Source: Dermanyssus gallinae
Lineage: Eukaryota > Arthropoda > Arachnida > Mesostigmata > Dermanyssidae
Length of the DNA stretch: 64,000 nucleotides
Direction: 5' to 3'
Assembly: GCA_003439945.1 (NCBI GenBank)
Contig: QVRM01003902.1
Location: 380,001 to 444,000, forward strand
The notes under the pieces were generated by a model. That model did not search any database and had not been told where the DNA came from. It was given only the letters and a program-made list of their open reading frames with translations. The position numbers were made by a program, and so were the translations under genes. Positions 1 through 12,599 of the stretch are shown here, one piece after another (positions within the stretch are counted from its first letter, which is position 1; the number at the start of each line of letters is the position of its first letter).

Positions 1-470
1 GTGGGCGCGTATTGTGACTGTCACGTGTCGTGTTTTGATGAGGCCAGGTCGACACCACTTCCGAACTGTGCCTCGAACGGAGGTAGCGTTTCCACGTTGT
101 ATGTCAAGATCTAGACATTGTTTGAAAGAGGACAATGACTTGTCATCACCGGATGAGAGGTTTACCAAGATGCCGACTTTGTGGATCAGCTGCTTGGTCC
201 TAACGCCAGGAGCACCCAGAGTTTCAAACGCGAGAATAATGAGTATTTTTTTTTCAACTTGCTAGTCTCCGCAAGGTGGGCTGCATAACCAGCATCGAAT
301 GCGCCGCCACCGACGATAGAAGGGGATAAGGAATCGGTAACGGTTGCATCCCAAACCAGCATTTTGCCTCGCTCGAATGATGTAAGCATCATCCCATCTG
401 GACGTCTGCCGTCCTCCGCGCAGAGGCATGGGGGTTCAAGCATGCACGGACGACCTCACGACCTATCTAT
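1..470 (-). pseudogene. LINE ORF2 C-terminus with endonuclease-like domain, copy 1 (runs off left edge)
   Basis: The minus strand encodes an RRPDG motif about 16 residues before WDATVTD, then an alpha-helical KLKKKY segment, and after a frameshift an IQRGNATSVRGT ending. This order recurs in copies 2 and 3 in this window. The RPD...D spacing resembles a PD-(D/E)XK restriction-like endonuclease as used by some LINE clades, but the clade assignment is from memory and uncertain. Several stops and frameshifts make it a relic. On its upstream side it is cut off at a TA microsatellite (468-485). Confidence 0.65.
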
Positions 471-1292
471 ATATATATATATATTTGGCTGCCATAATTA
501 CATACGTATAACAGGATGAAGTGGCCAGGTAAAGTTTTATTTATATTACAGTATTGCGGCCACCGCAGCCAAAGGGCAAAGTTAAACTGACTGGAACTTA
601 GGGGGCTTGTACAGTACCGTGTTCTCAACAACGATTACCGTCGGTGTGCAGCATGCATTTTACCAAGGAATCTCTAACAAAAACAAAACAGAATGTATAT
701 ACAGGGTCTTACACGTAGATTTTAAAAAAACGACATATGGAATTTTAGAGCTTGTTAAGACAAATATTTTTTTCCAATGAACCATAATCCTTGAAAAGTC
801 TTGTTTCGGAGTGAGAGTGATATTACTAACATCTGAGACATTAGTGTTGTTGCTCGGCAAATGAGCACAATTGCAAGACAACCAACCGCCTGTACAGAAG
901 ACCTCAAAATCATAACCCCACGTTCATTCGCAGCGCTCAAAACTAACACGTTCAGGCAAATGCGTATTTTATAACGATTATTTTGCTATTACATATATGC
1001 CAATGCGAGCCGTGATTGCGTAGTAATTAAGAGTGTCACCTATATATCTCATATCCCTCACTTCCCCTCCACTTCTCAGCCGCCTCTTCTTGGACAATTG
1101 GCATCTAGTTATTTTTGAATGCACTGAATAAACAGTAAATGTTACCAAAGCAGCTTTGTCAAAATGCGGGCACTAGTACCCGGATGCCGACGAGGATCAT
1201 ATACTACGCGCATAGTGCGCACAGCCATTCCTAATAGCACTACAACTACTAATAGTATGAGGTCGATTTTGGATTTGGAAGAAAAAAGAGTT

Positions 1293-1690
1293 TCAATACG
1301 AAGAATGGGCACAGCTGAGACACGCCATAAACTTGCATGAACGAGAAAGACAGAGAGCTATCATTACATTCAGTAAGAGATACGTAAACGCCCACATGCA
1401 GCAAGAATGGGAGGAACTCCATCTCCTACTAGCCATCGCAACAACAGTTGCAGATGCAGAACATAAAGCGCAGATGCCTGCGCGCACTTACAGGAATAGC
1501 AGGGCAACAAATCTCGTGCAGGACAAGGACGTCATGTACTGTACAGTGAGAAATAATAAAAATTCGGGAAATGAAGCTAGGTCCAGAGGAAAGGGGGCGT
1601 GGGGACAAGCAAAGGATTGTATATGGCTAGTGTGTCTGCTCCAGCTGCTACAGTCGATTTCACAGTATTGCAGTTGAAGATACCTAATAT
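1293..1690 (+). other. unidentified open stretch
   Basis: A plus-strand frame from a Met at 1333 to a stop at 1675-1677 (114 codons). The first 65 residues are helix-prone and rich in charged residues (HERERQRAIITFSKRY), as in retroelement linker regions. The last part is unlike protein. No motif is recognised and no splice boundaries are convincing. Flanks from 486 to 1290 and 1690 to 5340 show only AT-rich sequence and weak simple repeats. Confidence 0.2.
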
Positions 1691-4113
1691 AGTCTAAGGA
1701 AGCGCAAACAGAGCACCACTGGAGAGCAGTTCAGGATCACGAGACGGACGGACTTAAATAAAATATTCGTTCGCAACTTTCTTCAGAAACTTACCAGTAT
1801 CCACGCTGAGACTTATCGATCTAGGATAATATGTACAGAGCTGCAGCTTGTTCAACAGATCGAGGCATTTTCTTTGCCGCGAAATAAGACGACGCAAAGA
1901 TTAAGCTGTAATCGTGCGAACGTAAGGAAATGGTGGAGTCGTGAGGTAATGGAGACTGTTTAGCCCAGTTTTGACGAGGATTCTGCCCTCCGTAGAGTTC
2001 ATCTAAGAATTATTTTAACTTTTGCCTGTCTTGTAACTCTGCTGAACTTTGAAGACAACGTAATCGGTTTAGGCCATTTGGGTCAGCGGCGGTGTGACCT
2101 AGGAAACCATTACGCTAGTTATTAATGGTCTAGGTCGCTCTGATTTATCTGAATTATTCCAGAATAGTGCTTCCATAATCGTTCAAATCGCGGTCTCTCA
2201 AAGTTAAAGAGTATACATGGTTACACTTGTACTGCAGACCGAGACTAAAAAGCTCTGTAGACATATAAAACTATTGGCAGAAGCTTTGCAATCTGGCTAC
2301 CTATTTATTTAAATATGTGGCCTTTTTGTATTGAATCTCAGAAGCTCGATCTGTTTCGCCAAATATGGTGCCTCTTGTCATTGAATATTTCTCGTGTCCA
2401 ATAAGTCAAATTCAGGTAAAACCTTAACCGGGCCATCAGTGTCTAGAAGGCACGCCAAGTGGCTTCTGCTTCTTCTTTTACAACGGCCCCGATCGGGTAA
2501 AACATAATAGCTGACCCAACGGTCATCTATTAATAGCAATAGCAGTTTTTGTTTGTGATAGGAATTGTCAGCATTATTTTGGCTCTAACTATCGTGGGGT
2601 CTAACGGCCTCTAAGCCATGATTAGAATTTATCACGAGGTTACCCGCGCCACAGCGGGGCAGCGTGTAGGGCGATGCGATCGATCGCCGTTAGTCTCGGG
2701 GAACTACTGTTGTATTCATTAGTTGAATTTGCTATTAACTATTGAAGCCTCTCATTGCTGTTGCCATTGTTGTTGTTACTGATATTGTTAGTATTGTTGC
2801 TGTCGCTGTCGATCTTAATGCGACGGCCATTTTTTCATTTCCGATTCGCAAGAGTGCCGCGGAATACGGCACGGCCGTTAATCATGTCAAACGTGCCCCG
2901 CACGCTTGCGCTGAAGTATAGCTGTGCCCCAAAAGTTGCCGTACCCAGTTTTTCTTACTTGCCTCTGTCAATAGACCAAGAATAAATCTAAACGGGCATT
3001 CTGTTGAAAGAGGTCTTGATATCGCGTATACGGTAGTAGATATAGAAAATGGAACGATCTATAAGACTATCTATAGAAGATATAAAAGAGAATGAACGAT
3101 CTATAATGATCTCTATATATCTACGTTCGAGAGGTGCTACCAAAAACATTTAAATTCTATAATCTCTTTCCACAGTACATCTAATGATTACTAAGACTAT
3201 GCAAAGTGAATGGCAAAACATGAGAAGCAAGTATGTGTGTAGACGGATTTTTCGTATTGGAGGGTCGCACTTGTCCTTTATGGCTAATGTGGGCGTGTTC
3301 TTGCGCAACTATTAGTAATCATGTGTATTAGAATTGATGGTTTAATCGTCCAGAAGCATCTTATAGTACATCGTGCTCTTGAAAATCTACCATATGCAAA
3401 GCATATCTTTGCTAGGGTGTAACTTAGTAGCAACCGTTTTGGAACAACCGTTCGTAAATCCTGAAACTCTATCCCGCCTCACGTCATTTCAAGCAAGTCA
3501 TCAAGTTGATGCCTATAGTAATCTTCCTTAAGAAGTGGCCTATTTGTTTGTTTGTGGGCAACAAGTCCCCACGCGTGAGGACGTCCGCATTCAACCGTTA
3601 TGGCAGGTTTTTCTTGGTCGGCCTAACCGGACGCCATATATCCGCCTTCTTCTAGTAAGTGGCGTCTTCAAGGCGTGTCACAACGCTTGCGACGATCCAC
3701 TGATTCGTTTGAGCTGTCAGCTGCAGGTTTGGTTTCTTCATTTCGCATCGTTAAAACTGATATTTTTAGCACAAAGTCCTGCAAAACCGCTTTTAAACTA
3801 CATATCCCCTTAATATTTCAACGCCAAAAACTGCACACACCTGACTTTCATAGACTGTTCTTGTAACGCACTTTTAATCGTTGTGGCTGCGTAGTTGTGG
3901 TCATACATGAGATGGCCAACATATCGCTCAACGATCTCAACAATGATTTGACTGATGCTGTAGAAAAACTGTGTTATACCGAGTTTAGCCATAGATTATT
4001 ACAATAATCAAATGTGCATATGCCTTCGAAGAGCCGTGCGACCTTGATACAAATACAACAAACGCAAACTACCGCCACGGGAGAAAAATTGTATACATTG
4101 TGTGTGCTTACTA

Positions 4114-4139
4114 CATATATATATATATATATATATATA
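4114..4139. repeat. (TA)n array
   Basis: A short TA array. The 3.65-kb stretch around it (1.69-5.34 kb) contains nothing else I can identify. Confidence 0.9.
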
Positions 4140-5369
4140 GAAACAAAGCATACATTTGGCCTGTATACATCCCGCCTGGCTGCCAAGAACAACTATGCTG
4201 GAAGCGCTCCCAGGAGGTTAGTCAGCTTGCATATCAGCAGCGGCAGCAGCAGCAACAGTTTGTCTGACATCTGTGATTTGGCCACGTGCCTGTGTACGCG
4301 TACAGATTGGAGCAGAACAGCAGCGAATGCATACCGCATGACAGATGTGCAGCTAGATGCGTATAGCTTGTAGATTGGGCTATTAGATCATATCAGAGGC
4401 CGGCACAAAGAAAAAGAGCCATAAAGGAAGAGAGAGAGAGAAGAACGCAAAGCAAAAAGGATGGCATTTTGGATCCTCGTCTGTTAAGCAGGCACTGGAT
4501 AGGGCTAGCGGGGAAGAGTGTTCTTGCGCTCTGGTAAAAGGCAAGAAGAACCACTCGTATTCGGTCAGCGCCCGAAGCACCCGAAGCTGCAATAGCGGAG
4601 GTGTAGGCGCAGACGCCGGCAGACTTGTATCGAGTGGGGGCAACCCACGTTACCAAGCTACCCTCTCGACACGCTTGGCCGACGCAGCCACGCCTCTATG
4701 CATCTGGCAGACTGGCAGTAGAAGTAGCGCAGCAGGAAATGTCCGTTCTAGCCTATCACCCCCGATCAAGGACCACCTCCACCCACCCACTCCACAGTGG
4801 CCGGCCCAACGATGGTGGCATCAGCGTCCTAGAAAGTTCCAGATAGGCACCGAGTAATTCCGGGCTTCGTGTAAATCGGCCATGGCCACTTATGGACGGC
4901 GGCTCCTACTACCGTCGTCGGCATCGTCATCTTCATCTCCCATTCTCCCATCTCGTCGTCTTTCCTGTTTGCGGGCGTTCCGACGTCATTGCGACGGTCG
5001 CTGAGGTAGCTCCGGAATATGGTCAGCTGCTTTTTCTTTATATTCTTCCTCTGCCTCTTTTGCAGTGCGTAGAAATGTACAGTTGAAACCAGACATGTCT
5101 GCGTGCGTGAGTGCCCATTCACGTATGTACTTACATACAGTATACGATCATTCGACATATAGGACATCCCGACAATACCTACCGACGCAGAAGGCTAAGA
5201 GATGACTGACAAACAACCGGGCAACTGAAACTTAATAAAAAATCACGCACGCACACACACATACATGTAGAAGGTGGCTAGCAAAAAGGTCCCCAGTTTA
5301 TCTTTTTCCTAAATATAAATATTTGTGTTACAATAATTTCCATTAGATCTACTTCGTTGAAAATTGATG

Positions 5370-7700
5370 TTCTTCGGTGCGCTCGTTTATTATTGTTTTC
5401 TTCCGACGTTGATATTCGCCCGCCATTCTGTCTCAATGACGGTTCGTCCTTCTAGCTCGTTGTTTTGTCCAGGTCGTTTTTCCTTTTCGTTATGCGCCAT
5501 AAACCTGACACCCTGCGCCTATTTGCACTCATCTTCGATGAGCATGGCGGTGACTAGGACTGCCACCGTCATGTCCCAAGACGTCATTGCCCGTAAGTCT
5601 TGCTGTACGTCTTCAAATGCTGGGCAGAGGAAAGTTATGCGAGCCACGTCATCATCTTCGCCTATCTTGTACATGGCACACTTGGCGTCCGGAGCTTTGA
5701 CTTTGTAAGTATCATTAGAGACATCTTTGCTCTGTCAATACCTGCGTCACAAAATAGAGAATTGATAGCTATTGTTGAACCATTTCTTTAAGTCAGGCCT
5801 TATCTGACGAGTGCAGGCTCCTGGTACGTCTGCAGGTATCCATTCTTTGTGCAAGTCCCTAAGCTTCTTCCTTCGAGTCTCGATTTTTCGTAGGAACTGA
5901 TTAAAGTGTCACCGTCTTCGTTGCTCGACTATCCTGGATCACGGTACCAGATATATAAGTTTTTGTTTTAACTGTACTATATGCACTGGCGATTTGTATC
6001 ACCAGTTTTCTTTGCACGTTTGGGAGCTTTTGTTTATTTCTCTCCAGCTTCAAAGCGTTTTGTCGACACGTTGGAACGGCGTACAATACGGTGGACTCTA
6101 CTGCCGAGGCGAGAAGCAATGTCTTGCCGTCCTCCGTTGCGCCGCATGTTGTAGGATGGATCTTGGCCAAACTGTTAGCCAGATTTTTGGCAGTCGCGAT
6201 CACCTTGTCAATGCGCAAGTTACGCGAATGGCCGCGGGTATTATTGCCCAGATTTCAGGCGGCTTTCTGGTATTTATGCTCACGTTTAATGCTAAGCGAA
6301 TGTCTCTGTGTCTGATTCGGCCCGAAATAGTACCGCCTCTCTTTTGTCGAATACTAGCTCAAAGCCGTGCCATATCATTCAGTCGTTCTCCATATCGATG
6401 GCAACTTGTGCTCTTTTTTGTAGCATGCCTTCCTCATGCGCTATGGCCAGTATGACTGAAAGCGCTCCAGTCCGCAGAGTCCCAGAACGTCGTCGATATT
6501 CCAGAGCACAGGCCCTAGCATGAACCATTGTGGGGTGCCGGCAGTCATGGCAAACACGGTGTTGCCGTGAATGATTGATTGACTGCAGAAGTAGAAGGCT
6601 ATGCTTTCTTAAAAATACTGAAAGATTCTTATTTAAGCCATTACGCCTGTAATGGCCTGTCACCTCACTGAGTAAACGACGTTGCGGACGTCCAGAAAGA
6701 CGGCCATGCAGAGCTGTCTGGGCCATTAATTATTTATCCTGTGTCTTCTTCTTCCTGTATTACTAGGTCTTTGGCTATTTCTATAGATACCCTTTTGCGG
6801 AAGCCAAACTGCTTGTCTGAAAGTGTTAGCCGTTCTTCCAGTTTCGCCGTTTGACCTCTATGAATAACATTTTTTAATGCTTTTCCCAAGGTATTTACAA
6901 GACATATTGGCGGTACGCTCTGGGGTTTAGTCAGGGGCTTGTTTTCTTATAAGGACTAGGGTAGCCTTCTTGCGCTAGATAAATTTTCTTTCTCCGGATT
7001 GGTTCATCTATCCATTCCTTGGCTGGTGAGATGGGCATGACTTTGGAAGAGTCGTCTCACAGCGCTTAGTGCCAAATCTTTTAGAAGCGCTGGCCGTGGC
7101 CCCCTTAATATGTCCATGGCAATCTCATAGGGCTTCATCCATATGTTGTTTCTTCCTTCCTCGGTAAGGTACCTCCATTGTATTTCTTCGCTGCTGTCTA
7201 TGGTCTCCTTGAGAGCCTTTTTTTGCAACTTAAAGTCCCAAGCTTCTTCTACCCCGTTATTCTTCTTCTATACCGGATGTGACCTTAGGTTTGTGATTTT
7301 TTTTAGTTCACCAGTATCTGGGCGGAAGGGAGGATGCGTCACGTATCTTCTTCAGTACAAGCGCCACATAATCAGGGCGGGTGTGCTTCTTTTCATCATG
7401 GACTTTCTGTCCTTCTTCTATTTCGGTGCAAAGTCTGCCGACGTCTAGTTTGCAAGCGCGCCATATTGCTCGGCGGATGTTTCCCTCCTGCTAGATTAGC
7501 GATTCGGCTTTCCATTTGTATTCTGAATATGTGTGGTCACTTTGAAATCATCTTCTGAGACCCTAGAGTTCCTCATTCTGTTTATTGTATGTTTACTTCT
7601 GAATGTGTGATTTACGAATGATGAGGCTTGATCTCTTCTCATAAATGTGGGTAGAATATCGTCGTTGAAGGGTGTCATGAAGGTTCAATCAGTTGCTTCA
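5370..7700 (-). pseudogene. R1-like LINE ORF2 relic (endonuclease end, RT, Cys-rich tail)
   Basis: On the minus strand, in order and across changing frames: an endonuclease C-terminal piece with RMRNSRVSEDD (about 7.6 kb); a linker with a KPYEIAMDILRGPRPALLK motif (about 7.1 kb); RT pieces including a KYLGK stretch (about 6.9 kb), an FLDVRN motif (about 6.7 kb) and GTPQ..MLGPVLWNI (about 6.5 kb); a post-RT segment SAVESTVLYAVPTC...VQRKLVIQIASAYSTV (about 6.0-6.15 kb); and a terminal Cys-containing segment CAMYKIGEDDDVARITFLCP (about 5.65 kb). This collinear order is that of R1-clade non-LTR retrotransposons. Dozens of stops and frameshifts show an old insertion. Confidence 0.8.
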
Positions 7701-9500
7701 GGTGTTGCTGCTGTTGCTGTTGGCTTTGTCGTAATGAATGCCGTGGAATGTGCTTGGTTGGCGTTCAGCTTGCAAGGAGCGAGAGGGGGTAGTAGAATTG
7801 CGAAAGAGAGAGATGGATAGAGAGTGCATTGCACGGCTATAATATGTCGTGCAATGACGAAGCTATAGCAGAAACTTATCGCCGATCATTATAGTAGCAG
7901 TGATTGAATTGCAATGATAGTGGTGCACAAGGAAATTGTAGTAGCAAATTATCTTAAATTCTATACCAAAAAACAACGTTATAGTAGTACTTAGGTTCTA
8001 GCGGCGACGACGACGACGACAACAACAACAACAACTACTACTACAGCATCAGCAACTGCTAGACAGAGGCTCATCATCGGCGCTCGACGGTGCGTGCCCT
8101 GTGCAGCACGGAACACTTCAGCAACGTTACCTCAACCTCACACTCACCTCCTTTCTCTGCTACCTCACCCATCTCGTTCTCCTCCCTCATAGTTCTCCTC
8201 TTATCACCACCCCCCTTCTCCCCTAGGTGCGCCTGTTTCTGCCGCCGTACGCCTGATGAGAGGTTTCGCGCTTCGGTAGCCTCCTGGTAGGCCGTAAGAT
8301 GAATTAGCAGGATATGAACGAACCAACCAAGAACGAAGCAGGCTGATATGGTGCTAGTGGGGGGGGGGGGGGGAGCTAGTGGATACCGCTTCCCCACCAC
8401 TACTACTACCACTACCACCCCCACTGCCAATAATAATAGTAATAATAGTAGAACTCATACAAGTGCTACGACGACTGCACGGGCGGTTGGTGGCAACATC
8501 GACATCGCACGTATAACCTTCCTTGACAGGGGACGGCAAGTGAGCGGAAGGTTGGTTCGGGGTCCGGAGAGTCCGGAGCTCGTCCCGACGACGGCCTCCC
8601 AAGAGACTAATAAAGCAATCTGGAGGTGTCTCGTCGCCGAGATACAGACAGGCCGAAGTCGGCCACTCTCCGCTCGGCTGCTGCAGTGCTGCTAACTATA
8701 ATAGTACGTATGTACGGAGCGGCCTTCCACGTCACAGCTTGTTCGTGGTGGTCGTCACCACTTGGCAGAGTTTCTTGCCATCACCGATCCGGACAGGCAA
8801 CGATGGAATTTCTCTGCTCGACAGCTGCTTGGCGGGCTGTTCGCTGTGAACAGCAAGTGTGCGTGGCCATACATACACACATAAATACAACCAACCAGTC
8901 GGTCCTCAAGGGTTCAGCTCAAGTGTATGAACATTCAGAAGTTATCCAGATATCCAGTTCAGTGCAGTCAGTGCGATAATAAGGTCGATAATAACTAGCT
9001 AACTTGTTAGCTGCGGTTTGTGGATACGTCAGATTATATCAGGCACTTTTTCCAATATCGCTCCCCAGAAGGACTTACCGCTTTATTAGTTTCGATTTTT
9101 AAGAAATTTCATTGTTGTTTTTTTTCGCGCTTTGTTCTTCCTCATAGTGCACCGCTTTCTCTTAATTATAACGTACATAGATACAGAACCAAATACAGTT
9201 AAACATAGATAGAGAAAACAGTCAATATATTTCTTGTTTTACTATATCTGCTCGATTCGCTTGACTGCGTCGTTACCGTGACAGCGGCCGCTGTTCTCTC
9301 TTCGCGACTTCGAGATTTAGTACTAGGGCTACTAGAGGTTTTGCGGTTCCTTCGCTTCTAATTGTATAAGCTCTATACTCGTACATGCTTATAACCGCAC
9401 TTTAATACAGCCGTATAGAGGATAATTAAATGTTATATTTTATAATTTCCAATATTGTATTCACTTATATCCAAGTGGTAAATTGTAGTAAATAATAATA
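7701..9500. other. low-complexity intergenic stretch
   Basis: Contains a GAC/AAC/ACT trinucleotide patch (about 8005-8045), a G14-16 run at 8358-8373 and short ACC/AAT repeats. Open frames on both strands here are compositional (poly-Val, poly-Thr, Pro-rich) and share the same bases, so I do not call a gene. Confidence 0.6.
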
Positions 9501-9504
9501 ATAA

Positions 9505-9962
9505 TATTTTTTGCCCCGGGAGACTTACAAGGCACGCTGAACTCGACGCCATATTGAGAAGAGCTCTTAGAAGGGCAGGGATACCATGTACGCCCGAACC
9601 AGTAGGTCTTAATGGCAGCAGTGAGTTGCGACCTGACGGGGTCACCATCCCGCTGTGGTCGCACGGAAAATGCCTTGTATGGGATGTAACGGTTTCATGC
9701 ACGGCGGCGTTATCATATTTACGTCACAGCGCAGTCGAATCGGGATGGGTAGCAGAACGTGCGGATACTGAAAAACGGAGACATCGGAAAACAAATCGAA
9801 GACGTTACGGGCGATCGACGCGAGGCCATGTTTTTGAGACAGATGATGTCTTTGGCCGTGTGTAGAGGGAACGTGGCTTCCATTATAGGCGCCATGAACT
9901 GACAGAAAACAGAGCAGGATAAACATGATTTAAACGTTCATACCTCACCATTGTATTAAGTA

Positions 9963-9963
<1 letters not shown>
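9505..9963 (+). pseudogene. LINE ORF2 C-terminus with endonuclease-like domain, copy 2, with natural stop
   Basis: Plus-strand homologue of the 1-470 relic. ILRRALRRAGIPC precedes an LRPDG motif and WDVTV; after one frameshift the ending runs IEDVTGDRREAMFLRQ and CRGNVASIIGAMN to a TGA at 9900-9902. About 60 bp of 3' sequence then leads straight into a (TAA)n array at 9964-10043. That arrangement suggests the array is, or began as, the 3' tail of this LINE. It is 5'-truncated near 9505, as is usual for LINE insertions. Only one or two frame breaks are seen, so it is the least decayed of the three copies. Confidence 0.7.

Positions 9964-10043
<80 letters not shown>
9964..10043. repeat. (TAA)n microsatellite, 80 bp
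   Basis: An almost perfect trinucleotide array. It lies between the 3' end of a plus-strand LINE and the 3' end of a minus-strand SINE. Both elements therefore end in it, one as TAA and one as TTA/ATT. Confidence 0.95.
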
Positions 10044-10240
10044 TGGGATGGATGGTAATGAACCGTCTCTTTTACTGAGAAACTTGTAGTGCCCGTTTTT
10101 TGTCCGATTATGACCGATTTGTTCACTTCGGCACTCAGCTTGTCTAAATTGGAAACCATGGAAATCCCTTGTAAAGGTCGCCTTGAAGAACCCATGACTT
10201 CTCGAATACAAGGCAATAGTTTGCCTTTGAGCTACCTTTC
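10044..10240 (-). mobile_element. tRNA-derived SINE, family 1, copy 1
   Basis: Reverse-strand relative of the 63.2-kb SINE. The minus strand reads GGTAGCTCAAAGGCAAAC (degenerate A box), GGGTTCTTCAA (degenerate B box), a CCAATTTAGACAAG block, AAAAAACGGGCACTAC and CATTACCATCC, then an (ATT)n tail on its own strand. The tail is the same 80-bp array that follows the LINE end on the plus strand. Confidence 0.7.
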
Positions 10241-11400
10241 TCGGTAATCAGCTTTACTTGATAAAAATGGAAAAATAAAAAATACATTGTTAATATACGA
10301 TATGCATGCGTTTTATGGTCAACAAGAATTATACCAGCCCTTCGACCAATACAGACAGAACTTAGCTCTTGGGCTGTTTGAAACCTGATCGACGTTGATG
10401 CGACTTGCCGGCATATTCGGAAGTTTTCTATAAGGGGAAATGGAATTTATGATTTGCCAGGCGTGTCATATGGAATCCCTCTTCTCTCGTTAGCCATTTA
10501 AATGTTGAGTGGCTCTTTTTGATCTTGGCGCAACAGGCCAACCACTTTCCTAGCTCGTTCTATTTTCGTAAGCGCGGCTCAATATAATACTAGCCTTAAT
10601 TGTCGTTTAGCTGTCTCCGTAACGCACGGCTATGATTTGTATTCAAGGTCTCCCTCCAAGCTTTTTGCGTTTTTTTTATAACCAAGTTTATACGTGGTTA
10701 TAAAGAAACATCGCTTTGACGCAGCAGCCTATCCGAGGTTCCGCTGGCATTTTCGAGCGCTCTATCTAATATCCACCACCAGCAAATAAGGATGAAACAT
10801 TTGTTTTTGGCCCTTTTAAGCATGCGCCCGTATGCAATGGTATAGTATATGTGAACTGATTGCAAGCAATTAAATCCAATTAGAGCATTTAAAAAGCAAA
10901 GCGTTATCACGGCGGCAGATCAGATTCAACCAACTTGATTTTTTAAATAATCTTAGTCCGTTGCGAGTTTGTAAATAGATTGTTTAGCGGATGGCTAAAT
11001 AAGCGCATGCAAAATCAAATAGAACCCGCCTATTTGGCGCTTAGTTACATTGTTCTTTCAAGGTTGCTCGTACTGAAAATCATACATATATGACCAATAT
11101 GATAAATGTAGCACACACCCTTTTATGTGATAAAAAAAATAGTGACCTTATGTTACAAAAGGGAGGCTTCGAATTGTTTTAACCAAACATTGGTCTTTTC
11201 CTTCTGCAGGTAGTAGGAAGATGCAATCGTCCCTGAATTTTTTTGACGTTCCGTGGTGAGTCCTGTTTATAAAAAAAAAATCAAGGTAATTATAGACAGG
11301 TTAATCAATCAGCGGTAGCCCGTATACTTTTTGAAAGGTTGCAAGGTTATAATATGTCTCATTTTCTTTTAGGAGGACGCTTGTTTTTTTTCTTTACTTA

Positions 11401-11622
11401 ATGGGGAGTGGGTGGATGGTAATGCACCATTTCTTTTTATTGAAACATCTGTGCTCCCCGTTTTTTTCTTTTCGATCATAGTCGATTTTTAATCCACTCC
11501 GGCATTCACCTTGTTTAAATTGGGAACCATGAAAACCAATTTAGGAGTGGCCGGTCTAGGTCTCAAACCCAGGCCTCCCATATGCGAGGCAAAGGCTTTT
11601 GCCACTAAGCTTTCTTGCTCGG
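11401..11622 (-). mobile_element. tRNA-derived SINE, family 1, copy 2
   Basis: On the minus strand: ACCGAGCAAGAAAGCTTAGTGG (A box AAGCTTAGTGG), GGGTTTGAGACCTAG (B box), CCCAATTTAAACAAGG, AAAACGGGGAGCACAGATG and AATGGTGCATTACCATCCAC. It is nearly collinear with the 63.2-kb copy over its whole length. The 3' end leads into an A-rich run rather than a microsatellite. Confidence 0.75.
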
Positions 11623-12599
11623 TTTGTTATGAATAACCGTAGCGTTACAAACGGAAAATCTATAGGAACTAATTTATTTGATTGATATACTTGATATGTT
11701 ATCAAGACGTTTCAATGTGCAAAGTGTTCGCCCCCGTTCGGGAACGGGAGAACAAGTGGTTATTTGTAACCATTTGAAACCACCTTGTTTGAGGCACCCA
11801 CGGAGAGGGTGCCTAATTGAAGGGCCCACGCTAGCCCGCGCTACCCCTAACGAGGTAAACGTGAAAAAAACAAACGAACCATGAAAAGCGCACGGTTGAC
11901 GGAAGGCCGAGGTCGGCATGTGTCAACAAAGCCAGCGACCTGCGAAAACGCCACTCGCGAGAACATTGGTGCTAAGGACAGCGCTGCTGCAGCTGAGTTT
12001 AACAACATAGTAGTAGCGGTAGTAATAGTAGTAGTGTTGGCGACGAAAAACAACAACACCGCCACCGCATTCGAAACAAATGAGGCGATAGATGACAACA
12101 CGCCAACGGCAATGGAAGCGGCCCCGGCTACAACAACGCAAACGGAGACTATCGCAGAAGCGTAGAAGGTAAAAAAAAACGAGGAATTCAGCGCTCGCTT
12201 TGTCAATTTTAGCGACAAAACTAAGCTTCGTATGCAGAAAGACAGCGCAGTAACTGGTGGAGTGAGCAATCTCGAAGTGTATGCTGGGTCAGACAGGTGC
12301 AACGCGCTGTAAGAAGCACAGCTGGCGGCCAAAACGTCAACCTATACACCTGATTCGCCGGCAGGGACGTTTCTGTGAAGGCCTTATCCAGAACGCGGAC
12401 GCAGGAAGACGATGATGAATATGGTGATGATGATGATGATGATGATGCTGTGTTATGTGTAGTGCTGTGTGACGGCGGCTACGCGAAGTGCAGCAAAAGT
12501 GAATTCTGGCCTAAAGGTATTCTGTTTGACCGTTCAGCTGGTGATGCTTTGTACGAGAAAATGGTTTTGGAAAGCTTTATAGTGCCTGGGGCCTTGCTC

